A DNA stretch of 64,000 nucleotides from Streptacidiphilus jeojiense (GCF_000719095.1 NZ_JOEH01000006.1:124001-188000); one strand, 5' to 3'. Numbered from the stretch's first letter, positions 51,939-60,726 are shown. Numbers and translations are program-made. Notes: generated by a model from the sequence alone, not told the origin.

Positions 51939-52400
51939 TCAGTCCGGGTGCGAGCGGCTCAGGTCCAGCGCGTCCGGGTTGGTGTGCTGCACCAGCCGCC
52001 GCAGCAGCCCGGCGAGTACGGCCTCGTCCTCGTCGGAGAGGGTCTCGAAGAGGTTGGCGTTGGACTCCTCGATGGCCACCTGGGAGACCTGGACCAGGGC
52101 CAGTCCGGACTCGGTCGGGTGGAGCTGCATCACCCGGCGGTTGGTCGGGTGCGGCCGGCGTTCCAGCAGCCCGCGGTCGAGCAGGCCGTTGACGGCGGTG
52201 CCCATGGACTGGGCGGTCATCCCGGCCCGCCGGGCGACGGCCGCGCTGGAGATCCCGGGCGACAAGGCCACCTGCACCAGCGCGTTGTGCTGGGCGAGGC
52301 TGAGATCCAGCGGGCGCAGCGTCCGCTCCAGTCGCAGCGCCACGGCCTGCGCGAACTGCCAGGCCAGATAGCTGGTTCGGGTGGACGGGTCGTCGATCAC
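51939..52400 (-). CDS. MarR family transcriptional regulator
   Basis: 153 aa from a GTG at 52400. Winged helix with SAAVARRAGMTAQSMGTAVN as HTH, and the wing HPTNRRVMQL. N- and C-terminal helices form the dimer interface. It is divergent from the membrane-protein gene at 52500, with a long inverted repeat between them, so it most likely represses that gene and itself. Confidence 0.92.
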   Translation of the reverse strand: MIDDPSTRTSYLAWQFAQAVALRLERTLRPLDLSLAQHNALVQVALSPGISSAAVARRAGMTAQSMGTAVNGLLDRGLLERRPHPTNRRVMQLHPTESGLALVQVSQVAIEESNANLFETLSDEDEAVLAGLLRRLVQHTNPDALDLSRSHPD

Positions 52401-52427
52401 CTGGGGGACTCCTGGCTCCGGGAATGT

Positions 52428-52474
52428 TATAAGGCGCCTGATGGTTGGCTGTTACGATCAACAGGCACCTTATA
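52428..52474. promoter_or_regulatory. Inverted repeat operator between MarR and membrane protein
   Basis: TATAAGGCGCCTG (52428-52440) is the complement of CAGGCACCTTATA (52462-52474) with one mismatch; the arms are 21 bp apart. The pairs sit about three helical turns apart and span the divergent promoters, which fits two MarR dimers or a looped arrangement. Confidence 0.7.
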
Positions 52475-52499
52475 TTTAACTATTACGAGAGGACCGCAC

Positions 52500-53558
52500 G
52501 TGTCCCCAGTCGTGTCCGACCATGATGCCGAAACCACGGCGCGGCACGCCCGCCCCGAGCCGCACCCGCACGCACATGTCGTCGTGCACGAGCACGTCGT
52601 GGACGAGCCCGCCGCCCGCGTCGGCGCGACCGGGGCCAGGGGAGCGCTGCTGCCCGCTCTCATCGTGCTGGTGATCGGGGCGATCTTCGTCAGCGTCTAC
52701 CTCGCCGCCTTCCACGCACCCCGGCCGCATCAGCTGCCGGTGGCCGTCGTCGGGTCCACCTCCCAGCAGGCCGCGTCCGCCGAGCACGCCGGCTTCGACC
52801 TGCGGGTCTACCCCGACCTGGACTCGGCCCGCAGCGCCGTGCAGCACCGCGACGTCTACGCGGCCTACGACGCCACGGGCCCGAACGGCAGCCCGGTGCT
52901 GCTCTACAGCAGCGCCAACGGACCCTCGGTCACCGCGCTGCTCGAAGGGACCTTCCTGCACGGAAAGACCTCGGCCGCCCAGGACGTCCGGCCCGCCTCC
53001 AGCGGGGACACCCGCGGCCTGTCCGTCTTCTACTCCGCCTTCGGCCTGGTGCTGGCCGGCTTCCTGTTCGGCACCATGACCTACCAGATGGCGCCCAGGC
53101 TGGAGTTCCGCTGGAGGATGGCCGGTCTGGCCTTCTTCAGCGCGGTCGGCGGGCTGGCCGTGGCCGCCATCGCCGGCACCGCCTTCGGCGCGCTGCCCGG
53201 TCCCTTCCTCGCCGTCGCCGGGCTCACCGCGCTGATGGCGGCCGCCGTCGGCGGGGCGACCATGGCGCTGGTGCGGCTGCTGGGCCCGGCGGGGGTCAGC
53301 GTCTCCTCGGTGCTGCTGCTCATCCTGGGCAACGCCACCAGCGGCGGCATACTGCCCCCGGACTTCCTGCCGGCCTGGCTGCACCCGCTCTCCGCGGTGC
53401 TGCCGGTGGGCGTCGGGGTCCGGGCCGTCCAGGGCGTGGCCTACTTCGACAACGACGGCGTGGTCAGGGCGGTCGTGGTGCTGGCGGTGTGGATCGCGGT
53501 GTGCGTGGGCGTGCTGTGGCACCGCGACGTCCGGTCGGCGCGGGTGCGCGTCGGCTGA
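52500..53558 (+). CDS. MarR-controlled ABC-2-like/YhgE-type membrane protein
   Basis: 352 aa from the GTG at 52500 after GAGAGGAC. A His-rich cytosolic start (HPHAHVVVHEH) is followed by one span (LLPALIVLVIGAIFVSVYLA), an external domain of about 110 residues (LPVAVVGSTSQQAA to LHGKTS), then five spans. This matches the YhgE/Pip or ABC-2 permease plan, as in proteins exporting lipids or drugs without a dedicated ATPase. The divergent MarR gene and operator suggest induction by a toxic small molecule. Confidence 0.8.
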   Translation: MSPVVSDHDAETTARHARPEPHPHAHVVVHEHVVDEPAARVGATGARGALLPALIVLVIGAIFVSVYLAAFHAPRPHQLPVAVVGSTSQQAASAEHAGFDLRVYPDLDSARSAVQHRDVYAAYDATGPNGSPVLLYSSANGPSVTALLEGTFLHGKTSAAQDVRPASSGDTRGLSVFYSAFGLVLAGFLFGTMTYQMAPRLEFRWRMAGLAFFSAVGGLAVAAIAGTAFGALPGPFLAVAGLTALMAAAVGGATMALVRLLGPAGVSVSSVLLLILGNATSGGILPPDFLPAWLHPLSAVLPVGVGVRAVQGVAYFDNDGVVRAVVVLAVWIAVCVGVLWHRDVRSARVRVG

Positions 53559-53594
53559 CGTTCGCGCCGTCCCACACCGGGCACATGTAGAGAC

Positions 53595-54728
53595 ATGAGT
53601 GGGACGGACACGGGCCGCCGCGCCCCCAGGCGCGGGTCACTGGTACTGCTGGTGCTGGTGGTCGTCCTGGTGGCCGCGGTCTGGGCGAGCAGCAGGAACG
53701 GGCACGGCAGCGGCCGCACGGCGGGACCTGGCGGCACGGCGAGCGGTACGGCCGGGCGGAGCGGATCCGCCCCGCCCTCCGCCGAGGCCGCGCTCACCCT
53801 GGCCACCGTCGAGAAGGGCCTGGTGGACATCAACGTGGTGCTCGGCTACCAGGGCGCGCGGGCGGCGGCCACCGGCATGGTGCTGACCCCCTCGGGCGAG
53901 GTGCTGACCAACAACCACGTGGTCAACGGCGCCACCGAGATCTCCGCCGTGGACGTCGGCGACGGACGCAGCTACCCCGCGACCGTGGTCGGCTACGACC
54001 GCGGCCACGATCTGGCCGTGATCCAGCTGAAGGGGGCCTCGGGGCTGGCCACGGTGCGGCTCGGCGACTCGACCCGGCTGGCGGTCGGCGACCCGGTCAC
54101 CGCGGTGGGCAACGCCGGCGGCAAGGGCAGCGTCCCCACGGCGGCCGCAGGGCAGGTGACGGGTCTTCAGCGGTCGATCACCGCCGGGGACGACGCCACC
54201 GGGGAGTCCGAGCAGCTGACCGGCATGATCCAGGTCGACGCCGCGGTGCAGCCCGGCGACTCGGGCGGACCGCTGCTGGACCGCTCCGGCTCGGTGGTCG
54301 GCGTGGACACCGCCGCGTCCGAGGGCTTCAGGTTCCGGGGCGGCACCGGCAACGCCGGGTCGGCGGGCTTCGCCACCCCGATCGCCACCGCCCGCACCGT
54401 GGTCGACGCCATCGAGGGCGGCCGGGCCGTGGACGGCATCCACATCGGGGCCACCGCGATGCTGGGCCTCCAGGTTGACGCCACCTTCGACGGCTCGCCC
54501 GGGGCCGTGGTCGCCGGAGTGGTGGACGGATCCCCGGCGGCCCGGGCGGGCCTGGTGGCCGGGGACCTGATCACCTCGTTCGACGGCCGGTCGGTGACCG
54601 ACCCGGGCGCGCTCACCACCCTGGTGACCGGCCACCGCCCCGGTGACCGGGTCACCGTCCAGTGGACCGACCAGGCCGGTGCGACCCACAGCCGGACGGT
54701 GACCCTGGCCGCCGGGCCGGCCGACTGA
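53595..54728 (+). CDS. HtrA/DegP-type serine protease with PDZ domain
   Basis: 377 aa. One N-terminal membrane anchor (LVLLVLVVVLVAAVWA, residues 16-31), a Gly/Ser linker, then a trypsin-like domain with His108 (TNNHVV), Asp139 (GHDLAV) and Ser223 (QPGDSGGPL). A single C-terminal PDZ domain follows (about 285-370; GDLITSFDGRSVTDPG). It likely acts in envelope protein quality control at the outer face of the membrane. Confidence 0.92.
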   Translation: MSGTDTGRRAPRRGSLVLLVLVVVLVAAVWASSRNGHGSGRTAGPGGTASGTAGRSGSAPPSAEAALTLATVEKGLVDINVVLGYQGARAAATGMVLTPSGEVLTNNHVVNGATEISAVDVGDGRSYPATVVGYDRGHDLAVIQLKGASGLATVRLGDSTRLAVGDPVTAVGNAGGKGSVPTAAAGQVTGLQRSITAGDDATGESEQLTGMIQVDAAVQPGDSGGPLLDRSGSVVGVDTAASEGFRFRGGTGNAGSAGFATPIATARTVVDAIEGGRAVDGIHIGATAMLGLQVDATFDGSPGAVVAGVVDGSPAARAGLVAGDLITSFDGRSVTDPGALTTLVTGHRPGDRVTVQWTDQAGATHSRTVTLAAGPAD

Positions 54729-54752
54729 GGCCGGCCCGGGAGTGCCGGGGGC

Positions 54753-54798
54753 TCAGTCGGCCGGTCAGCCGTTGGGTCAGCCGTTGGGTCAGCCGTTC
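54753..54798. repeat. 12-bp tandem units giving in-frame TGA codons at ADH stop
   Basis: Three units GGTCAGCCGTTG (54763, 54775, 54787; the last ends in C). On the minus strand they read AAC GGC TGA CC, so the ADH frame meets TGA at 54789, 54777 and 54765. A fourth in-frame TGA at 54753 falls in a degenerate preceding unit. Confidence 0.85.
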
Positions 54799-55859
54799 GG
54801 CAGGATCACGGCGCGGCCGTTGATCCGGCCCTCGTGTAGCCGCTGGTAGGCCTTGGGGGCGTCGTCCAGGCTGTAGGTCTCCACGTGGACGTCGATGGCG
54901 CCGGACCGGGCCAGGTCCAGCACCTCGATCAGCTCGGACCTGCTGCCCCAGTAGGGGGAGCGGACCGCCGCGTCGTAGGGGGTTGAGCCGAAGCCGACGG
55001 TCGCGGCGCCGCCGCCGATGCCGACGATGGTGACGTCCGACTCCACGGCGGCGCAGGCGGTCGCGGTGGCCACGGTGGGCGGCGCGCCGACGAAGTCGAA
55101 CACGGCCTGGGCGCCCAGGCCGCCGGTCAGTTCGCGGACCTTCGCGGCCGCGTGCTGGTCCGACAGGACGGTCTCGTGCGCGCCGACCTCGCGGGCCAGC
55201 GCCAGCTTCTCGTCGTTGACGTCCAGGGCGATCACCCGCGCCGGGGTCAGCGCGCGCAGCAGCTGGATGGCGACGTGCCCGAGACCGCCGGTGCCGATCA
55301 CCACGGCGGTGCTGCCGGGGACCAGCTTGGGCAGTGAGGTCTTGATGGCGTGATACGGCGTCAGACCGGCGTCGGTGAGCGGCACCGCGGTGACCGGGTC
55401 GAGGTCGCCCAGCGGGACCAGGTGGCGCGGGTCGTCCACGATCATGTACTCGGCGATGGCGCCGGGCGCGCCCAGGCCGGGCGGCCGGATGCCCAGCTCC
55501 TCGGCGCGCAGGCAGTAGTTCTCCTTGCCCTGGGCGCACATCAGGCAGCTGCCGCAGCCCCAGGGCCCGTACACCGCCACCGAGTCGCCCAGCTCGAAGC
55601 CGCTGACCCCCTCGCCCAGCGCGGCGACCGTGCCGGCGCCCTCGTGCCCGAGGGTGAGCGGCAGCGGGAACGGCAGCGCCTCGGCCGGCCAGCTCATCAC
55701 GGCGATGTCGGAGTGGCACACCCCGGCGGCGGTGACCTTCAGCAGCACCTGCCCGGGGCCGGGCTCAGGGCGGTCGACGGTGACCACCTCGGGGTCGGCG
55801 CCGACGGCGCGGTACTGGACGGCCTTCATCTTCTCGGTCGGTACTGCGGCGGACATCAT
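54789..55859 (-). CDS. Zn-dependent alcohol dehydrogenase
   Basis: 356-aa medium-chain dehydrogenase. Catalytic zinc motif VCHSDIAV and GHEGAGTVAALGEGV; structural zinc Cys set in CGSCLMCAQGKENYC. Rossmann GTGGLGHVAIQLL. It resembles actinomycete NAD-dependent ADHs of the AdhA/AdhT type. It is the last of the TetR-SDR-ADH minus-strand operon; 58 bp separate it from the SDR stop. Confidence 0.92.
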   Translation of the reverse strand: MMSAAVPTEKMKAVQYRAVGADPEVVTVDRPEPGPGQVLLKVTAAGVCHSDIAVMSWPAEALPFPLPLTLGHEGAGTVAALGEGVSGFELGDSVAVYGPWGCGSCLMCAQGKENYCLRAEELGIRPPGLGAPGAIAEYMIVDDPRHLVPLGDLDPVTAVPLTDAGLTPYHAIKTSLPKLVPGSTAVVIGTGGLGHVAIQLLRALTPARVIALDVNDEKLALAREVGAHETVLSDQHAAAKVRELTGGLGAQAVFDFVGAPPTVATATACAAVESDVTIVGIGGGAATVGFGSTPYDAAVRSPYWGSRSELIEVLDLARSGAIDVHVETYSLDDAPKAYQRLHEGRINGRAVILPNG

Positions 55860-55873
55860 GAACCCACTTTCCG

Positions 55874-55899
55874 TGCTCTGTGTCTCTGCTCTGTGTCTC
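55874..55899. repeat. Perfect 13-bp tandem in SDR-ADH spacer
   Basis: Two identical copies of TGCTCTGTGTCTC lie between the minus-strand SDR stop and the ADH start. The stop itself is not in the unit. It lengthens the intercistronic gap and has lower GC than its surroundings. Confidence 0.8.
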
Positions 55900-55917
55900 T
55901 GTTCCCGACTCTGCTTC

Positions 55918-56703
55918 TCAGCGCGCCGCGTAGGCGCCGTCGACCAGGTGGTAGCTGCCGTTGACGAAGGAGGCGCGGTCGGAGAGCAGGAAGACGGTCA
56001 GCTCGGCGACCTCGGCGGCGGTGCCCAGACGGCCCTGCGGGTGCAGCGAGACCAGGTACTCGCGCTGCGGGGCGTCGGCGTTGCGCAGCAGCGGGGTGTC
56101 GATGAAGCCGGGGCCGACGGCGTTGACCCGGACGCCCTTGGCGGCGTACTCCACGGCGGCGGTCTTGGTCAGGCCGACCACTCCGTGCTTGGCGGCGGTG
56201 TAGGCGGGGGAGCCGGCGAAGCCGTTGGTGCCCAGGATCGAGGCCATGTTGACGACGGCGCCGCCGCCGGAGGCGAGCAGCTGCGGCAGTTCGTAGCGGA
56301 GCGAGTAGAAGACGCCGTTGAGGTTGGTGTCGATCACCCGCTTCCAGTCCTCGACCGTGTACTCGCCGGTCGGGGCGGCGATGCCGGCGATCCCGGCGTT
56401 GTTGACGGCCAGGTTCAGGCCGCCGAAGGTGCGCACGGTGAACTCGACCGCGGCGCGGACCGACTCGGGGTCGGAGACGTCGACGCGCACGGCGGCGGCC
56501 CGGCCGCCGGCCGCGGTGAGCTCCGCGGCGGCGCGCTCGGCGCCCTGCTCGTCGTAGTCGGCGATGACCACGGCGGCTCCGCCGGCGGCCAGGCGGCGGG
56601 CGGTCTCCAGGCCGATGCCGGAGGCGCCGCCGGTGACGAAGGCGGTCCTCCCGGCGAACTCGGCGGGGTTGACGGGGGCGATGGTGGTGGGGGCGTTGGA
56701 CAT
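55918..56703 (-). CDS. SDR family oxidoreductase
   Basis: 261 aa. TGGASGIG cofactor loop (residues 24-31), NNAG, active-site Ser in NMASILG and YTAAK, and C-terminal YHLVDGAY. It lies between the TetR regulator (14 bp upstream) and ADH in one operon, suggesting it acts on the same alcohol/ketone pathway. Substrate unknown. Confidence 0.9.
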   Translation of the reverse strand: MSNAPTTIAPVNPAEFAGRTAFVTGGASGIGLETARRLAAGGAAVVIADYDEQGAERAAAELTAAGGRAAAVRVDVSDPESVRAAVEFTVRTFGGLNLAVNNAGIAGIAAPTGEYTVEDWKRVIDTNLNGVFYSLRYELPQLLASGGGAVVNMASILGTNGFAGSPAYTAAKHGVVGLTKTAAVEYAAKGVRVNAVGPGFIDTPLLRNADAPQREYLVSLHPQGRLGTAAEVAELTVFLLSDRASFVNGSYHLVDGAYAAR

Positions 56704-56717
56704 GGTGGTACCTGGTT

Positions 56718-57344
56718 TCACTCGGTGGTGGTACTGGTGCTCGGCGCGGGTTCGGCGGCCAGGGCCGCGAACGCCGCGTCGATGAGCTGCGGGAGCGGGG
56801 CGGTCGCACCGGGGGCGATCCAGAACTGCACGGCGGTGCTGAAGGCCCCGGCCGCGAGCGAGACGGCCAGCGCGGGGCGCAGGTCGTGCTCGGCGTCCAG
56901 GCCGAGGCGTTCCGCGACGATCCGCACCGAGGCGGTCTGGGCCTCGTCCCTGACCCGCAGGTAGGCGGGCAGCAGTGCGGTCTCCCGGTGCAGCAGCCGC
57001 AGCAGGTCGGCGGAGCGCTCCAGCCGCGGCCAGGCGGTCGGTTCGCCGTCCAGCCAGACCCGCAGTGCGCGGTGGTAGGCGGTGAGCGGGTTCTCCGCGG
57101 CGGGTCGGGCGGCGAGCGCCGCGTTGATCCGCGCGAAGTCCGCCCGCAGCCCGTCGACCACCGCGTCCTCCTTGCCGGCGAAGTACCGGGAGAAGGTCCG
57201 GCGGGAGACGTCGGCGCTCTCGCTGATGTCCTCGACGGTGACCCGGTCCAGCCCGCGGTCCAGCACCAGGTTCACGGCGGCGCACGCCATGGCCCGGCGA
57301 CTCTCCTGGACCTTGCGGACCCTGCGGCCCTCGTTGCTGCTCAT
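56718..57344 (-). CDS. TetR family transcriptional regulator
   Basis: 208 aa. The HTH (residues about 15-62) has VTVEDISESADVSRRTFSRYF followed by KEDAVVDGL, the TetR signature. An all-helical ligand domain follows. It is the first gene of the TetR-SDR-ADH operon and so autoregulated. The palindrome at 57367-57383, 23 bp upstream of its start, is the probable operator. Confidence 0.93.
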   Translation of the reverse strand: MSSNEGRRVRKVQESRRAMACAAVNLVLDRGLDRVTVEDISESADVSRRTFSRYFAGKEDAVVDGLRADFARINAALAARPAAENPLTAYHRALRVWLDGEPTAWPRLERSADLLRLLHRETALLPAYLRVRDEAQTASVRIVAERLGLDAEHDLRPALAVSLAAGAFSTAVQFWIAPGATAPLPQLIDAAFAALAAEPAPSTSTTTE

Positions 57345-57366
57345 GCTCCCGACTGTACTCCTCAAA

Positions 57367-57400
57367 CTGTCCCAGTGGGACAGATGACTCGCCGGGACAG
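57367..57400. promoter_or_regulatory. TetR operator CTGTCCCAGTGGGACAG
   Basis: Perfect palindrome with 8-bp arms around one G (57367-57383). A third half-site, GGGACAG, occurs at 57394-57400. It lies between the TetR gene and the divergent HAD gene, so TetR could also affect the sugar-phosphorylase genes. Confidence 0.85.
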
Positions 57401-57455
57401 TATGAGACCCGGGTAGGAACACCCTCCGAACGGGCGTGACCGGACGGCCGCAGGC

Positions 57456-58253
57456 ATGGAGATCACCGGAACCGGGAATGCGGGCGGCATGAGCACCCCG
57501 AGCACCAGCGTGGGCCTCGGCCTGCCGGACTCCATCTCGGCCTGCCTGTTCGACATGGACGGAGTGCTGACCCGCACCGCCGTCGTCCATGCCGCGGCCT
57601 GGAAGCAGATGTTCGACGCGTTCCTGCGCGGCCGCGACGGCGACGGCTTCACGCCGTTCGACGCGACCGAGGACTACGACGAGTACGTGGACGGCCGGCC
57701 CCGCGCCGACGGCGTCCGCAGCTTCCTGGCCGCCCGCGGCATCCAACTGCCCGAGGGCGCCCCGGACGACCCGCCGGAGCGCGACACCGTGCAGGGCCTG
57801 GGCAACCGCAAGAACATCCTGGTCCAGCAGAAGATCCGGACCGAGGGCGTCGAGGCCTACCCGGGGACGGTCCGCTACCTCAAGGCGGTCCGCGCGGCCG
57901 GGCTGGCCACGGCCGTGGTCTCGTCCAGCGCCAACTGCCACGACGTGCTGGTCTCGGCCGGGATCGAGGACCTGCTGGACGTACGGGTGGACGCCGGTGT
58001 CGCCCAGCGGCTCGGGCTGCCGGGCAAGCCGCATCCGGACACCTTCCTGGAGGCCGCCCGGGAGCTGGGCGTCGAGCCGGCCGCCGCCGTCGTCTTCGAG
58101 GACGCCCTGGTCGGCATGGAGGCCGGCCGCTCCGGCCGGTTCGGCTACGTGGTCGGGGTGGACCGGGTCGGCCAGGCCGACGAACTGCGCGCCCACGGCG
58201 CGGACACTGTTGTGCAGGACCTCGCCGAACTGCTGCCTGGAGGGGCTGGATGA
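57456..58253 (+). CDS. Beta-phosphoglucomutase-like HAD phosphatase
   Basis: 265-aa HAD enzyme. The nucleophile motif is CLFDMDGVLTRTA with Asp33 and acid/base Asp35. VSSSANC is motif II, KPHPDTF gives the Lys, and VFEDALVGMEAG is motif IV. The cap domain and the R-rich GLGNRKN region match beta-phosphoglucomutases. Its stop overlaps the GH65 start by 4 bp. Together they would convert a glucose disaccharide and phosphate to beta-glucose-1-phosphate and then glucose-6-phosphate. A start at 57489 is also possible. Confidence 0.88.
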   Translation: MEITGTGNAGGMSTPSTSVGLGLPDSISACLFDMDGVLTRTAVVHAAAWKQMFDAFLRGRDGDGFTPFDATEDYDEYVDGRPRADGVRSFLAARGIQLPEGAPDDPPERDTVQGLGNRKNILVQQKIRTEGVEAYPGTVRYLKAVRAAGLATAVVSSSANCHDVLVSAGIEDLLDVRVDAGVAQRLGLPGKPHPDTFLEAARELGVEPAAAVVFEDALVGMEAGRSGRFGYVVGVDRVGQADELRAHGADTVVQDLAELLPGGAG

Positions 58254-60610
58254 TCCCGCACCCCGCGTACACCGTCGATCCCTGGACGCTGCGCGAGACC
58301 GAGCTGGACCTGGACATGCTGGCGCAGAGCGAGTCGCTGTTCGCGCTCTCCAACGGCCACATCGGCTGGCGCGGCAACCTGGACGAGGGCGAGCCCAACG
58401 GCCTGCCGGGGAGCTACCTCAACGGCTTCCACGAGCTGCACCCGATGCCCTACGCCGAGGCCGGCTACGGCAACCCGGAGTCGGGGCAGACCGTCGTCAA
58501 CGTCACCAACGGCAAGATCATCAGGCTGCTGGTCGACGACGAGCCCTTCGACCTGCGCTACGGCGTGCTGCACAGCCACGAGCGGGTGCTGGACCTGCGC
58601 GCCGGGGTGCTCCGCCGCAGCTGCGAGTGGACCTCGCCGGCCGGACGCACCGTCAGGGTGACCTCCACCCGGCTGGTCTCCTTCAGCCAGCGCGCCGTCG
58701 CCGCCATCGCCTACGAGGTCGAGCCGATCGACGGCGCGGCGCGGATCGTGGTCCAGTCCGAGCTGGTCGCCGCCGAGCAGATGCCCAGCCAGTCGGCCGA
58801 CCCCCGGGTCGCCGCCGCGCTGGACCGCACCCTGCAGCCGGAGGCCGGGTACGCGACCGGGACCCGGCTGGCGCTGGCCCACTCCACCCTGCGCAGCGGG
58901 CTGCGGATGGCGGTCACCGCCGACCACATGGTGGACGGACCGGAGGGCACCACGACCTTCGCCGAGTTCAGCGAGAACGTCAGCCGACTGCTGGTCACCT
59001 CGGTGGTGCAGCCCGGGGGACGGCTGCGGCTGGAGAAGTTCGTCGCCTACGGCTGGTCGGCGGAGCGTTCGCTGCCGGCGCTGCGGGACCAGGTCGAGGC
59101 GGCGATGGCGGGCGCCCGCAGCACCGGCTGGAACGAGCTGCTGCGGCAGCAGCGCGAGTACCTGGACGACTTCTGGGAGCGCGCCGACGTCGAGGTCGAG
59201 GGCGACGCGGAGATCCAGCAGGCGGTGCGGTTCGCCCTGTTCCACGTGCTGCAGGCCGGGGCCAGGGCCGAGCAGCGGGCGCTCGGCGCCAAGGGCCTGA
59301 CCGGCTCCGGCTACGACGGGCACAGCTTCTGGGACACCGAGACCGTGGTGCTGCCGGTGCTGGCGGCCACCCTGCCCGAGGCGGTGTCGCACGCGCTGCG
59401 CTGGCGCCACTCCACCCTGGGCGCGGCCCGCGAACGCGCCCGACTGCTGGGGCTGGAGGGGGCCGCGTTCCCCTGGCGCACCATCAACGGCGAGGAGGGA
59501 TCCGGCTACTGGCCGGCCGGAACGGCCGCGTTCCACATCAACGCCGACATCGCCGACGCCGTGGTGCGCTACACCGCTTCCAGCGGCGACCCCGACTTCG
59601 AGCGCGAGGTGGGGGTGGAACTGCTGGTGGAGACCGCCCGGTTGTGGCGCTCGCTGGGCCACCACGACAGCGCCGGCGCCTTTCACGTCGACGGGGTCAC
59701 CGGCCCCGACGAGTACAGCGCGGTCGCCGACGACAACGTCTACACCAACCTGATGGCGCAGGCGAACCTGCGCGCCGCCGCCGACGCGGTCGAGCGACAC
59801 CCGGAGCAGGCGCACACCCTCGGCGTGGACGCCGAGGAGACCGCCGCCTGGCGCGACGCGGCGGCGGCGATCGCCCTGCCCTACAACCACGACCTCGCCG
59901 TGCACGAGCAGTCGGCCGACTTCACCGGCCACCAGACCTGGGACTTCGACCACACCGACCCGGAGCAGTACCCGCTGCTGCTGCACTTCCCCTACTTCGA
60001 CCTGTACCGCAAGCAGGTGATCAAGCAGGCGGACCTGGTACTGGCGATGTACCTGCGCAGCGAGGCCTTCGACCAGGGCCAGAAGGCACGCAACTTCGCC
60101 TACTACGAGCCGCTGACGGTCCGTGACTCCTCGCTGTCGGCCTACTGCCAGGCGGTGATGGCGGCCGAGGTCGGCCACCTTGAGCTGGCCTACGACTACC
60201 TGGGCGAGGCCGCCCTGATGGACCTGAACGACCTGGAGAACAACACCAGCGACGGTCTGCACATCGCCTCGCTGGCCGGCACCTGGACGGCCCTGGTGGC
60301 CGGACTCGGCGGCATGCGGCTGCGCGGCGACCGGCTGGCCTTCGCCCCCAGCCTGCCGCAACGCCTCAGCCGGCTGGCCTTCCGGCTGCAGTTCCGCGGC
60401 CGCAGGCTGCAGGTGGAGATCACCCCGTCCGGCGCCACCTACACCCTGGCCGACGGCCAGCCGCTGGAGCTGTACCACTGCGGCGAGCCCGTCACCGTGA
60501 GCACCGACAAGGCGGTCAGCTGCGACCTGCACACCCTGCCCCACCTCCCGGACCCGTCCCAGCCCAAGGGCCGTCAGCCCCTCAAACGCCGCCTGGGCCC
60601 GCTGCCCTGA
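58250..60610 (+). CDS. GH65 disaccharide phosphorylase
   Basis: 786-aa family 65 enzyme with the N-terminal beta-sandwich, linker, (alpha/alpha)6 barrel and C-terminal jelly-roll. The general acid is Glu488 in VTGPDEYSAV. FWDTETVVLPVLAATLP and the FPWRTINGEEGSGYW region are family motifs, and KQADLVLAMYL closes the phosphate pocket. Family members act on maltose, trehalose, kojibiose or nigerose; the exact substrate is not clear. No signal peptide. The coupled beta-phosphoglucomutase supports a phosphorylase over a hydrolase role. Confidence 0.92.
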   Translation: MIPHPAYTVDPWTLRETELDLDMLAQSESLFALSNGHIGWRGNLDEGEPNGLPGSYLNGFHELHPMPYAEAGYGNPESGQTVVNVTNGKIIRLLVDDEPFDLRYGVLHSHERVLDLRAGVLRRSCEWTSPAGRTVRVTSTRLVSFSQRAVAAIAYEVEPIDGAARIVVQSELVAAEQMPSQSADPRVAAALDRTLQPEAGYATGTRLALAHSTLRSGLRMAVTADHMVDGPEGTTTFAEFSENVSRLLVTSVVQPGGRLRLEKFVAYGWSAERSLPALRDQVEAAMAGARSTGWNELLRQQREYLDDFWERADVEVEGDAEIQQAVRFALFHVLQAGARAEQRALGAKGLTGSGYDGHSFWDTETVVLPVLAATLPEAVSHALRWRHSTLGAARERARLLGLEGAAFPWRTINGEEGSGYWPAGTAAFHINADIADAVVRYTASSGDPDFEREVGVELLVETARLWRSLGHHDSAGAFHVDGVTGPDEYSAVADDNVYTNLMAQANLRAAADAVERHPEQAHTLGVDAEETAAWRDAAAAIALPYNHDLAVHEQSADFTGHQTWDFDHTDPEQYPLLLHFPYFDLYRKQVIKQADLVLAMYLRSEAFDQGQKARNFAYYEPLTVRDSSLSAYCQAVMAAEVGHLELAYDYLGEAALMDLNDLENNTSDGLHIASLAGTWTALVAGLGGMRLRGDRLAFAPSLPQRLSRLAFRLQFRGRRLQVEITPSGATYTLADGQPLELYHCGEPVTVSTDKAVSCDLHTLPHLPDPSQPKGRQPLKRRLGPLP

Positions 60611-60669
60611 CCGTCGACGACACCCCCATAGCAGACGTAAGGAATCGTTGGGCTGAACTCGTTCGACGC

Positions 60670-60705
60670 GGCAGGCCCGCACCGCGTGTGCGGTGCGGGC
60701 CTGCC
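60670..60705. terminator. Strong bidirectional terminator
   Basis: Perfect 16-bp stem (GGCAGGCCCGCACCGC and its complement) with a 4-nt loop GTGT, followed by TCTTG. It sits between the convergent GH65 gene and LamG-protein gene and can end both transcripts. Confidence 0.9.
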
Positions 60706-60726
60706 TCTTGCGCGGTCGGTTTGGGT

